The notes beneath the pieces were generated by a model that was not told where the DNA came from, ran no database searches, and saw nothing but the letters and a program-made list of their open reading frames with translations. Positions 21,894 to 32,605 of a DNA stretch of 64,000 nt are shown one piece after another. The position numbers were made by a program, and so were the translations under genes. Position 1 is the stretch's first letter. Every line of letters begins with the position of its first letter. Source of the stretch: Salvia splendens (Eukaryota > Streptophyta > Magnoliopsida > Lamiales > Lamiaceae); contig NC_056048.1 in the NCBI RefSeq assembly GCF_004379255.2, forward strand, positions 26,718,736 to 26,782,735. The letters are read 5' to 3'.

Positions 21894-23265
21894 TGATGCA
21901 CTATTTATTAGCACTAAAAATACCTGCAAGCATACAGGGTAGATCTAGTATAGCTAAAGGTCAGTACCAGATATCGAACATAGGGAATAAGATTGCAACT
22001 GACTACCATATACTAAGCGTCATATACTATCTAGAGACACGGAGTTTTGGGTTTTAGTAAGATTAAACTAGAGAAAAAATATATAAAAAACGTATAGAAT
22101 AATAGTACAAAGCAGGCTAAAGAAAGTAGAGTTTTAGGATCCAACTACTACGACCTAGTGATGATTAATCTCACAGAACCTTTACCTTTATGTGTCTCCA
22201 GGATTATTAGGAAAGTCGCGATTTTCAGATAAGCCCTCTCTCGAGTGCACTTATCTAGTAGATTAGACTCTAACTATCAAAGTCTCCTTCCAATAGATTA
22301 GATTCTAACTCCTTAAGTTCCTAAGACTCAAGCCCTCACAAAGGGTCCCCTCTCTCGAGTGCAGATAAACCTATGTGTTGTACTCGTTCCTTTTACCACG
22401 TAAAACTAGCTATCTCTCGATTAATCTAGTTAGACGGACATAGTTCTAAAGTTGGCCAGACAAAAGAACAATAAAAGCACAAGAACAAGCAAAATAATCA
22501 CAAGAGCTAGAAAAAGGTTCAGTTCAATAAATCAAAACATATTCATAATAGTTTTCACCAAAAAAACTACAAATGATGTTTAACTATTCATAGACAAGTA
22601 GTAAAAACAAAAATAAAAGTATAAGACATGAAAGAAATTGATAAAACCCAAGGTTGAATCTTCAATCTTCAGTCTTCTCTTGCCTGGATCTGCAGAGCTC
22701 CGCTCCAATGGAAGATGGATGAATTATGTATGGAAGATGGAATGGAAGAATGTGTAGAGGAGGGAGGATTGGAGGCTCTGAGATAGAGATTATGAATTAG
22801 GTTTGAGTATTTATAGGCGGAGAAAGGTTTATTTTTAATGATTTTCGTGCCCTACAAGAAATAGGAGAGATTTGGCTTCACAATATAATAATTTCTTTTC
22901 TTCCGTGAATTTCCGCCTAATTTCCGCCAGATTTTGACTGCACTGCGCGATGTTTGTAAAATGGCCATAACTTTCTCCACAGAACTCCGATTTAGATATT
23001 TAAGGTATCCACGCGAAGGTCTTTTGAAGACGAAGAGAATGGTATCTAGTAGCCACTGATTGGACTTCAAAATCGCTTCCAGAATGGGCTCGAACAGAGG
23101 CTGCTGCACTTTGGCCTTTTTTTCACCTTTTTCTATCATTTATCAACAAACACGTCAAAAATACCAAATGTATAACATATGCAATTTAAGAACATAATTT
23201 GCATGATTGACATTTAAAATAAGTCAAATCTAGTTCTTAAAAACATGTAAAATCTGTGTTTGTCA
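21894..23265 (-). mobile_element. Antisense Gypsy solo LTR nested in the Gypsy element
   Basis: 1372 bp. On the minus strand it starts TGACAAACACAGATTTTACA and ends near TAGTGCTAATAAATAGTGCA(TCA). It is flanked by a perfect 5-bp duplication CCATG (21889-21893 and 23266-23270). The word CCTGCAAGCATACAGGG near 21920 is the antisense version of the CCCGTACACTTGCGGG motif at the end of the host Gypsy LTR, so it belongs to a related family. It is the innermost level of the three-level nest. Confidence 0.85.
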
Positions 23266-24644
23266 CCATGAAAGGTATCTTTTATTGTTTTATGTATTTC
23301 TTTTAGTGTGTTTGCTCAGTAGGCATCACCTCTCCACCAATGTTTCAAACTTATTTCTTTGCGTAGCTTTGAATAAGTTTGGGGGGGGTGATATGGTGGA
23401 TGGTGAACCTATGAGCATGTTTATTGTTTTCATGTTATTTTTGGGTAGTTTTAAAATTTTTGCTTAGGATTTTAATTGACTTGGATGAAACTGAATGGGG
23501 TCGGAGCAATTTGAATTGAATTCAAGCATGTTTGTTGGATGAGTTGCTAATGATGCTTTATGTTAAAATGTTTGTGAAAACTTGTTGATATGACCAAGCA
23601 TGCTTGTATGTCCTTATTGTGATTTGCCTAAAGTGAATTGCTCGTTGCATTGTCCTTTGCCATAACCCTGTGAGACTTGAGCCTATATATTTCTAAATGT
23701 GTGATTATCGTCATTGTGTTATATGTTTCTAGAACTTGCTCGCGATCTTCCTTGAGTCTACATAGTGAGTATAGATTTAGGAAGTGACGTTAGGCCATCC
23801 GTTCTAGCCTTGTTTTTACTTTCACCCTAAAATAAAAATCATAATCCTTTGTTAGCCATATTTGAGCCTAATAGCCTTTTTCTTTGATAACTTGGGGTTG
23901 TATATATGCTTGAAAATAATTTTGGGGGAAAAGAACACTTTTGGATGATAAGAAGAATTTAAAGATGAAGTATTGAGTTGAATATCGTTGGAAAAGTGGA
24001 TGTATGCTTTTAGTTGTGAAAAAAAAGAGTTGTAAAAAAAGAAGAAGAATAATTTGGTGGTATAAGCTAGGCGAAGCCTAGAGGGGGTATAAGCTAGACG
24101 AAGTCTAGAAATGCGTAAGAAACCAAGTTTGTGGGAGAATTGGTAGATGAGAAGAGTCTATAAAGACTACTAAGGAGTTGAGTTGTTTAAAGAACGAAGT
24201 TATTATAGTTTCGAAAGGGATTATAAGTCACTTTGGCCAAATTTTCCTCACCTAACCAAAAAGCCTACATTACAACCTACAAATAAGACCTGCCAGATCC
24301 TTGATTTATAGTCACAAAATAGTAGAGGAGAGGTTAGATTTCGAGCAAGCCTATGGTAAACTATGCATGATTGATTGATTTGAGAGCTTGTATTTTACCT
24401 ATACACTTTGAGAGTGGGAGAATTACACTACATATCTATCTTGTGAGGGCAAATTGACAAGGTTGCGTACGTGTTAGTAACTTCAAACAATGATCAGTTG
24501 GTTTACATGTGTGTGAAGTTATTGATGCATGCTATTGTTTATTAACTGAGGCAATGATGAGATCCAACTTATGTGTACGAGTTTATATTTGATTGTTGTC
24601 TGCTTCTTGTTTGAGGACAAACAAGTGATTAAGTTTGGGGGAGT

Positions 24645-25554
24645 TGATAAACTCGTATTTTAACTGTTTTATTGGGCATTAAACGTGATGATAATTGGTG
24701 TTTAAATGCATATTACTTGAGTTTACGTCCATATTTCACTATAAAGGTGCTTTGATGAGTTTATCCAGTGTTTGAAGTTAAAATAGGTAAAAAGGAGTCT
24801 AAATGAGCCAAGCTGTGACTGGGGTCTGCTTCAAACGTTAATCTGCCTATCAATATGGGGTCCAAATCCTATTTTGAGAACACCATTGTCTTCATCATCG
24901 AAAGAGCTTCACGTGGGTACCTCACACGCCCCAATCGGAGTTCGGATGAGAGAGATATGACCGATCTACGAAAGCCGCGCGGACGGCCGGGAGCTACCCG
25001 GCCGGGTGGCCAATTTTGTTCATAAAGAGTCCAGAGACTTCTACCCGACCGGGTGGATTTTATGTGCAATAATTCCACCCGGCCGGGTCCGTCTGACTGA
25101 CGATTTTTAGCCCAGAATCGATTTTTCTGAGGAAAATAAAAAAGAGAAAGGCTAGGGCAACGAAAATTCATTCTCTCCAAGCCGCAAAAACACACACTCT
25201 CTCTCTAGGAAGCACTCTTGGAAGAAGATTGGAGATTCAAGCTTCAATTCCTCCGCCAATGTAATCTGTATCATGGTTTCCCTTGTTTTTCTTAGTTTCT
25301 TTTTGTTATCTACCTTGAACATGAGTAACTAAACCTTTTATGTAGAATTCTTGGTGAAGATGCATTGATTCATAGTTTTAATCCAATTAATTTCGTTTTT
25401 ATCTTGCTCTTGTAATTGTTTGAATTATTCTTGTGTTTTTTCCTATCAATTGCTTGATCACCAATTGGGAGTGTTAGGATTTCTTAGAGTAATCGGGAGA
25501 TGAAATATTTAATCTTGAAAGAAGAATAATTCACACCTTAATTCAATAAAACTC
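24645..25554 (+). repeat. Gypsy 3' LTR, truncated at its right end
   Basis: Matches the first 910 bp of the 5' LTR with few differences, then changes at AATAAAACTC directly into Copia sequence. The missing ~490 bp of LTR and the missing Copia gag-integrase indicate one deletion across the boundary. Confidence 0.9.
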
Positions 25555-25560
25555 TCTAAG

Positions 25561-27555
25561 TTGTTCTTTTACCACACCCACCTTAGTAGTCAGGGGGAGA
25601 GTGATCCAGGTAGTTCACCAGACTATCTAAGTTGGGTTGTGCCACTTCCAAACTCTTCGATTGAGGATCCAACAGAACCAGTTGTTATTGCCGCCGAGCA
25701 AGTCTCACCACAAGAGTCATCTCATCCGCCGTCCCCGGATCGTCCTTCGATGATATCCGAGGTAATTCCTGAACCCGATCCTAGTGAGAATACAGTTTCT
25801 CCTAACCCCTTGAGTCCAGATTTCCCCGAAGAAGATAATACGATTGACAGTGATACTGGGGGGTATGTTCTCCCTCATTGGACTACAAGAGGAATACCAC
25901 CAAAGAGATACTCCCCTGAGAAGATTGGGAAGAAGAGCCGTTATGGAGTAGCAAATTTTGTGCAAGGGAATTTGGCTAAAATGGCACGAGCTTTCGAAGC
26001 CGCACTGTATGAGGAAGAGGAAATTCCACAATCGGCAGAGGAAGCAATGAAACATAAACATTGGAGGGATGCTATGCTTACTGAAATGAGGGCACTAATA
26101 AGGAACAATACATGGGTGAAAGGCAAGTTGCCTGAAGGAGTAAGGACAGTCGGGTGTAGATGGGTGTTCACTATAAAACATAGACCAGATGGCACGGTGG
26201 AAAGGTACAAGGCCAGACTTGTGGCTAAAGGGTACACTCAAACCTATGGAATCGATTATGATGAAACATTTTCACCTGTGACGAAAATTAATACTGTGAG
26301 GGTCTTGTTCTCAATCGCCGCCAACAAGGATTGGCCACTTCACCAATTCGACGTGACTAATGCCTTCTTGCACGGGGAGCTACCAAAACCAGTCTTCATG
26401 GAACCCCCACCAGGCTTTGCTAGTGAGTTCCAAGATGGAGAGGTGTGCCAACTGAAAAAGACATTATACGGGCTCAAGCAGTCTCCAACGGCATGGTTCG
26501 GGAGATTCACGGAGGTGATGAAGAAGTATGGATATAAGCAGAGTAATTCTGATCACACATTGTTCATTAAGAAGAAAGGAGGTAAAATTACGTGTCTAAT
26601 CATGTATGTAGATGACATGATTATCACTGGAGATGATACAGAAGAAATGATCGAGCTAAGGAAGAACTTGTTCAATGAATTCGAGATGAAGGATCTAGGA
26701 CTCCTTAAATACTTCCTGGGGATAGAAGTGCTAAGATCGAAGAAGGGGATCTTCATAAATCAGAGAAAGTACGTCCTCGACCTATTGGCAGAAGTGGGAA
26801 TGGTGGACTGTAAACCCGCGGACACTCCAATGGTCCAAAATCATGGGTTACAAATGAAGGAAAACGCAAGACTTGCCGACAGGGGGAGATATCAGAGGTT
26901 GGTTGGAAAATTGATTTATCTATCACACACTAGGCCAGATATTGCTTATGTTGTGGGAGTTGTAAGTCAGTTTATGCATGCACCACAAGAAGAGCACTGG
27001 GATGCAGCATTAAGAATCGTCCGATACTTAAAGGGGACGACAGATCATGGACTTCTGTTTGAAAAACACGGGAACTTGGAGATACATGGGTTTACTGATG
27101 CGGATTGGGCAGGAAATCCGAATGATAGGAAGTCAACCGCAGGATACTTCACCTTTATTGGAGGTAATCTTGTGACATGGAGAAGTAAGAAACAGAAGGT
27201 GGTAGCACTCTCTAGCGCGGAGGCAGAGTTTCGCGGAATCAAAAGTGGATTGAGCGAACTACTATGGCTAAGGAGGATTATGAAAGAATTGGGCCTAGAC
27301 TCATCGAAGACCTGCAAATTGTTTTGCGATAACAAGGCAGCCATCAGCATTTCTGAGAACCCGGTTCAGCATGATCGAACCAAACATGTTGAAGTTGACA
27401 GACACTTCATAAAGGAGAACATTGAAGCAAAGATAGTGGAGATGCCATTTGTCAAGTCCGAAGATCAGTTGGCGGACATCCTTACAAAGGCAGTGAACTC
27501 GAAACTATTTCGGGAAGTATTGTGCAAGTTGAGCATCGGTAACCCCGTCGCTTAA
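25561..27555 (+). pseudogene. Copia polyprotein remnant: integrase linker, RT and RNase H
   Basis: A long uninterrupted frame without a proper ATG start, fused at its left to truncated Gypsy LTR. The first ~130 codons are the proline/serine-rich linker after integrase (ending HWTTRGIPPKRYSPEK). Reverse transcriptase follows (WVFTIKHRPDGTVERYKARL, FDVTNAFLHGEL, then the catalytic YVDDM near codon 350). RNase H shows HGFTDADWAGNPNDRKSTAG, VALSSAEAEF and LFCDNKAAISISENPVQHDR. It ends at TAA 27553-27555, twelve bases before the 3' LTR. The frame is intact over RT and RNase H, implying recent activity before the deletion. Confidence 0.92.
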
Positions 27556-27567
27556 CTTGATGGGGAG

Positions 27568-27764
27568 TGTTGGAGAAGATTGCACCGAATCAGGGAAAAG
27601 ATATACGAGAATCAATCTTTACCAAGTGTAGGAGATTTGGAATCAATGTAATTATGTTAATTAGGTTTACCATATAGATGAGTCCTTAGCCCTATATATT
27701 GACGCTATGTGTATAATGTAAATTCATTCAGAAATAATATATCGATTCTACCGATACTTTAACA
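27568..27764 (+). repeat. Copia 3' LTR
   Basis: 197 bp, pair of 17340-17536. Its right end abuts coding sequence of the MEE60-like pseudogene. Confidence 0.9.
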
Positions 27765-28634
27765 AACACAAAACAGACATAGATCAGCAGCCCCGCCGGC
27801 ACAAACGTCACGAGCGGCACCACAGCGGCGTAGGCGTGTCTGCCGCCGCATCCGAGCACCCCGAGCTTGATCTGCACGACGTTGACCAGCGTCAGCATCA
27901 AGAAGACCGATCCGGTGACCGACCCGGCCGCGGACACGACGTACCCGACCCGGAGTGCGGGCTTGTTGACCCGGGCGAGATAGAAGTCCCAGAAATGGCG
28001 ATGCTCACCGTTGTGGCGGTGGGCCCCGGGTCGACGAGGCTGTTTGACATGTGCATATCTATACGAAGATCCCGGTATCTTTATTAATTAGTTCATTAGC
28101 GATTTGTCATATCTTTTCCATATATATATGGATATTGTTATTCATTTTTGATCAATCAAGAAATATCAATTATTCTTTTATTTTGATATTCTTTTATTTT
28201 ATTTTATTTTCACGAAGATTCTCATATCTTTATTAATTAGTTAATTAGCGATTTATCACCTCTTTTCCATGTATATTTAAGATATTTTCTTGTTCGTATC
28301 CACTATTATAAATAGTGGATATTGTTACTCATTTTGATCAATTTCAATTCCATATTGTTTTGGAGCTGATCCCACGGAAAGCCCGTGACGTCAACCTTTA
28401 TCCTTCCGTCGTCGACCGCTCGTCGTCGCCGGAATCTTGTTAATGGAGTGCACCCTTAACACTGTTGCTCGGGTCGGTCGGGTTCCAGGCCAGCCCGATG
28501 AAGACGGCGAGGGTGAAGAGGGAGTTGACGTTCACGATGCCGTCGAGGGCCGAGATGTGGATGCTGGTGGCCGACTTTTTGCCGTCGGAGATTGGGATTT
28601 TGGGTGTGTGTTTTTTTACTGTGTGTGGTGTCAC
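27765..28634 (-). pseudogene. MEE60-like membrane protein pseudogene split by a solo LTR
   Basis: Two minus-strand pieces of one gene. The 5' piece (28467-28634) reads SDGKKSATSIHISALDGIVN, NSLFTLAVFIGLAWNPTDPS. The 3' piece (27765-28039) begins SLVDP, continuing the SNSLxDP block of the family directly after the insertion. It then resumes in another frame with LARVNKPALRVGYVVSAAGS and VFLMLTLVNVVQIKLGVLG, ending IYVCFVF where the Copia LTR starts. The plant family, which I recall as MEE60-like, has several transmembrane helices and unknown biochemical function. The middle helix region (the SFSSFLFSSLIA-type block) is missing, the frame shifts, and the C-terminus is cut, so this is a pseudogene. 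Confidence 0.72.
28045..28461. mobile_element. Solo LTR/TRIM-like insertion in MEE60-like gene
   Basis: 417 bp with TG...CA ends in either orientation (TGACATGTGC at the left, CCTTAACA at the right), flanked by a perfect 5-bp duplication CTGTT (28040-28044 and 28462-28466). It contains two diverged tandem copies of a ~150-bp stretch (TCTTTATTAATTAGTT...TGATCAAT, near 28077 and 28229). Internal retroelement genes are absent. Confidence 0.8.
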
Positions 28635-29370
28635 TGTGTGAGTTTTTGTGGCGGAGATGGGGTGGGTTTTGGGGGTTAAGAAAAGGTAAAGATGAGTGAT
28701 GGGTTGGATATTGCTTTTTTTGGTTTTCCGACAATGAGATGCGGGATGGTGGGGCCTACAGTGTGGGGAAAGGGAAATGGACTGAGTGGTATTTAAGTGG
28801 GCTTTGGGCTTTGGGCTTCTTCATTCAAATTTGTTAGCCCATACCATTGGTTTTATTTTGGATGAGAAGTTGGAAATGTTATTGATTAAAAATCCAATTG
28901 AATTAAATATAATAGGCGATGGTATGGTATGTGATTCGTCCATTCTAAATCAAATGGTTACGGGGTTGATTATTATCTTTGTGTATGAAGCAATTTAAAA
29001 TTTTTGGACCAATTGTCCACTCTATAAGGTGCCTACAAATTAACATATAGAATAGTTACTGGATCCGTCGATTGATATTCTTGTTCTAACAACAAAAAAT
29101 ATTAAAAATGCAATTGAAGTTTATAATACGTTTCTTTTTGTGTAATTAGTTGGAGTTTGAGTTATCATACTTATAGAGTATTACGTGAACACCGACATGC
29201 ACATAAAATTAAAGAGGGGCTTGGACCGGGTTTTCAATATTATGTGTGAGTTAATATGATCATAAGACTTCTACATATGAAAACAGAATTCATCATGTAC
29301 TTGAGCACGAGAAAGAATAAAGAGAAAACGGCCACAGAAGCAAAAGGGCAATTGATTCTTGCGTAGCTTG

Positions 29371-29550
29371 TTAGTAGTATTTAATTTTGGATATTAGGAA
29401 ATCTAACAGAGTAGCTTGTTATCTATTTTTGGATATTAGGAAATTTAATAGGGTAATTTTGTTAGTAGTATTTAATTTTGGATATTAGGAAATCTAACAG
29501 AGTAGCTTGTTATCTATTTTTTGATATTGGGAAATTTAATAGGGTAATTT
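29371..29550. repeat. 91-bp tandem duplication
   Basis: Two copies beginning TTAGTAGTATTTAATTTTGG at 29371 and 29462. Each copy itself contains two related ~45-bp halves (GATATTAGGAAATCTAACAG and GATATTAGGAAATTTAATAG). Confidence 0.85.
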
Positions 29551-30258
29551 GCCTGTAAATTCCTAAACTTGCATCAAATTATGGTTTTACATAACATATA
29601 AATTATCAAACTATTGATTTATTTTGATTTTCCAGTTAAGCTTTAGATTCGTTTTGATTTTGCCACCTATTTTGACAATACATTATTCGATGAATTACTT
29701 ATATAAAACTATCGGACATCAATCGAAACGAAATCACATTTTAAGAAGGGAAACATCATCATATGATGCTAAATTAAATAATTCTATTAGTTGAATTGTG
29801 GTTTATATAAAGTCAAATTAGGGCCAAAATCTTTATTGGTCGCAAAATCAGAACAATTTAATAGTTTACAGGATAGATTTTTAAAATGGTATGCAAAATC
29901 ATTCTCCGTCAAAAGTTTCTGAATTTACATGCAAATATCCCAAACTAATAATGTATGTTTACATAATTTGATACTACGTCTTGTGACGTTCATGACAAAC
30001 CATAGACCTCTACAAGCACAATGAACTAAGTCCAATTTTTATTTGAAATCAAGTTAAATCTATAAAGTCCACTTATGATAAGATTTAAGGTAAATTCTAC
30101 AACGGAAACCTCAATGATAATTTGGGTGTAAAAATTGCAATTTGAAATGAAGCAATTATCAATCAATATTATTAATCATAATGCTAACTCATGTATCATA
30201 TCTAACCCCTCTCACCAACAAATAAAGTAAAAGGAGGGTCTATGCTAGTAAAAATAAT

Positions 30259-30372
30259 GAAGCTAGTTAATGGCATGATTTTTCATTATGTGATTCAAAT
30301 TAGGGACTTAGTTTTGAAGCTAGTTAATGGCATGATTTTTCATTATGTGATTCAAATTAGGGACTTAGTTTT
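30259..30372. repeat. 57-bp perfect tandem duplication
   Basis: Two copies of GAAGCTAGTTAATGGCATGA...GGGACTTAGTTTT, first at 30259 and second at 30316, with no visible differences. Recent slippage is the simplest origin. Confidence 0.9.
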
Positions 30373-31435
30373 GATACCTAATAGAACATTGCAACCCATT
30401 TCTCCAAAATAAAAATTGTGTTATAATTCACCTAACTAAATGTAATTATTGGAGCCGAAATTGAAGGAGGTGATATTTGATCATGTTCTCCCAATTCGAG
30501 ATAACGATGGTTTAATATATGCTATGTTGTAGTCCAATGATTGTGAATAACTTTTTTTTTAATTATGGTTCACAAGAAAATGTTACATTAAGACATATTA
30601 ATTGTTGTTAGCGTTAACAGTATTTGCAGTGCGGTAGTTTTTGTTGACGATGAATGTCAGATAATGAATGCAAGCGAACTCTAGCTTTTCGATAAGTAAT
30701 GGACTCATAAATCTTACATTTATGTCCTTGAAAATATTAACCTTAATTTGCAATTAATCTAGAAAAAATCATATACATTTTTCTGATGTTATCATAATCA
30801 ATAATCAATAGATATAATTACCCTAAACTCAATTTTATGTGAAAAAGGATCTATTATTACTCCATTGTCAGCACAAAAGCTATGACCGTCTCTTCAATCT
30901 TAAAAAATGGAAAGAACAGATAAAAACGACACTGTTTTAGTTTTTATAATCTTAATTTGTAAAATTTAGTTATGTGTCTAATTAATATTTACAATAAGCT
31001 TTATTTTCTTTCAATCTTTATTTCTATTGATTCAGCCCTCTCCCCATAATCAATTTTACATTTAATTGGTCATTTACTAGGAAAATACAAATCCACGTAA
31101 AGAAGAGATATTAAAAATTAAAATAACGTAACAAAAGGGGGGCTATACTTCTATGAATTACTTACATCATAATATTTCATGAATTAATCTATAACTAATA
31201 CGCAAACGATAAATATATTTGTGAAAATAAATACAGCACAAAGAAGTCCGAGAATCGTCCCTAGCGTGCCACGTGGAGTAGCTAGCCGGACAAATGTCTT
31301 GAAGCCAATACTGACACCCACTGTTTAGTTGCATGCCCCTAGAAACACTAAAGTCAATGGAATATTATTGGATTCGTGTGTAGCTACAAATCTTAATACA
31401 CCTACATATACTTTTCCTTTTCGTTTCTATCATAA

Positions 31436-32039
31436 GAGTATCTGTAACGCAAGGGGCCGGACCGCCCGTCCCGAGCGTTGCACGGAGGAGAGTCACGGCA
31501 CAGGCCCGTCCCGAGGCCGCGTTCCCGGCCTGGAACGGCATTGCACGGTAACGGGTCGCAACTGTACAGTCCCGGCCCAGCATTACACGCTCCTCGGGCC
31601 TGGCCGCAACCAATTTTTTTTTTTAAAATTTGAAAATTTTTCTATAAATACTACTCCATTTTCATACACATTCAACTTCATATTCAACTTCAAATCTCTT
31701 CCTAGAACAACACACTCGCCTCCAAGCCGATCTAATCGAAGAAATTTGGACTCGCACCAATGTTTTCCAGAATTGACGTTATATTTTTATGTATTTTATT
31801 TTCAGTTTTAAAATATATATGTTGTAATTTTGCAGTATTCGATGAAATTAAATTTTCCGTTTTATAAATTTCCAGCGTTTTTTATTTTACGAGTTAAATA
31901 GGTTGGAGTTGTGAATAGTGTCATTTATTAGTTGCGGCCCGGGCCGCAACCTGCAGGGTTACAGCAGTTGGAGCCTGGGCCGTAACTGTAGAGGAATGAT
32001 GACGTGGAGGGGACTTGCGACCGGAAATGGGGATGGGGT
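31436..32039 (+). mobile_element. PIF/Harbinger deletion derivative with transposase tail
   Basis: About 604 bp between TAA on the left (31433-31435) and TAA on the right (32040-32042). The terminal repeats are weak (GAGTATCTGTAACGCAAGG versus CCGGAAATGGGGATGGGGT). The architecture matches the element at 10802: GC-rich subterminal DNA, CTATAAATA near 31643, a leader, then the end of a HARBI1 transposase. In frame, 31714-31779 reads RLQADLIEEIWTRTNVFQN and stop. No catalytic domain is present. Confidence 0.62.
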
Positions 32040-32605
32040 TAATGATGCCATAATCATATTTTATTTCATTGAAAAATATTCTCTCACATAATAATATATA
32101 AATAAAGTTGTATATATTTTCTATTTTCAATTAACATATAAAATAGTACTAATATTTTCTAAATTTCCTTATCATTATTATTCAAGTGTAACCTCTACTT
32201 CCCCTGTTTCATAATAATGGAGACATTTTTTTTTACACAGATATTAAGAAAATTGTGTTATTTGAATTAAATAAAGTGGAAAATGAAAAAAGATGAATCC
32301 ATGAACCCCGCTCCTGTTCCTAATTTGATCATGCTCCTATTCCTAATTTGATTTAGTGATTGATATACCCACCAAATCCAAATTACACTTTTGATTTTTG
32401 AAATTTGTCTCAAATGCGACTGGAAACCTTAATAAAAGCAATATCCCCTCTTTTCTTTTCAAACATTCCTCTCCCACTCCACTTTTCTCTCTCCTCTGCC
32501 CCCTTTTCACTCACTCTGCCACGGCCACCATTATATCTCCCTTTCTCTCTCAGCAACCGCTCACACATCTCCCAATTCCCAAATACCTCTCTCTCTCTCT
32601 CTCTC

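Larger units (their letters stand above)
17585..25554 (+). mobile_element. Non-autonomous Gypsy (Athila/Tat-like) retrotransposon with gag and protease only
   Basis: The 5' LTR is 17585-18986 (TGATAAACTCG...GAATCA, about 1.4 kb). The primer-binding site TGGCGCCGTTGCCGGGGA at 18993-19010 matches the 3' end of tRNA-Asp. Gag and protease lie at 19134-21833. The purine tract AAGTTTGGGGGAG precedes the 3' LTR, which starts at 24645 and is cut after 910 bp at 25554. No reverse transcriptase, RNase H or integrase is present between protease and 3' LTR, even after removing the nested solo LTR. This is the architecture described as TR-GAG elements, here with protease as well. It inserted 48 bp inside the Copia left LTR. 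Confidence 0.88.
17340..27764 (+). mobile_element. Copia LTR retrotransposon, internally deleted, host of a nested Gypsy
   Basis: Two 197-bp LTRs (17340-17536 and 27568-27764), both TGTTGGAGAAGATTGCACCG...TTTAACA and almost identical. The primer-binding site TGGTATCAGAGC (initiator Met tRNA) follows the left LTR directly; the purine tract TGATGGGGAG precedes the right LTR. Only the C-terminal integrase linker, RT and RNase H remain (25561-27555); gag, protease and integrase core are gone. At 17585 the internal region is interrupted by a Gypsy element whose truncated right LTR joins the Copia coding region at 25554/25555. The flanking 5-mers differ (CGTAC at the left, AACAC at the right), so no target duplication survives. 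Confidence 0.9.
28635..31435. other. A/T-rich intergenic DNA with two short tandem duplications
   Basis: No gene recognised over 2.8 kb. Notable are a 91-bp tandem duplication at 29371-29550 and a 57-bp perfect duplication at 30259-30372. Confidence 0.6.

Noticed and set aside
31329..31811. Plus-strand 160-aa frame
   Set aside because: It runs through Harbinger subterminal and leader DNA; the real transposase tail is in another frame (31714-31779).
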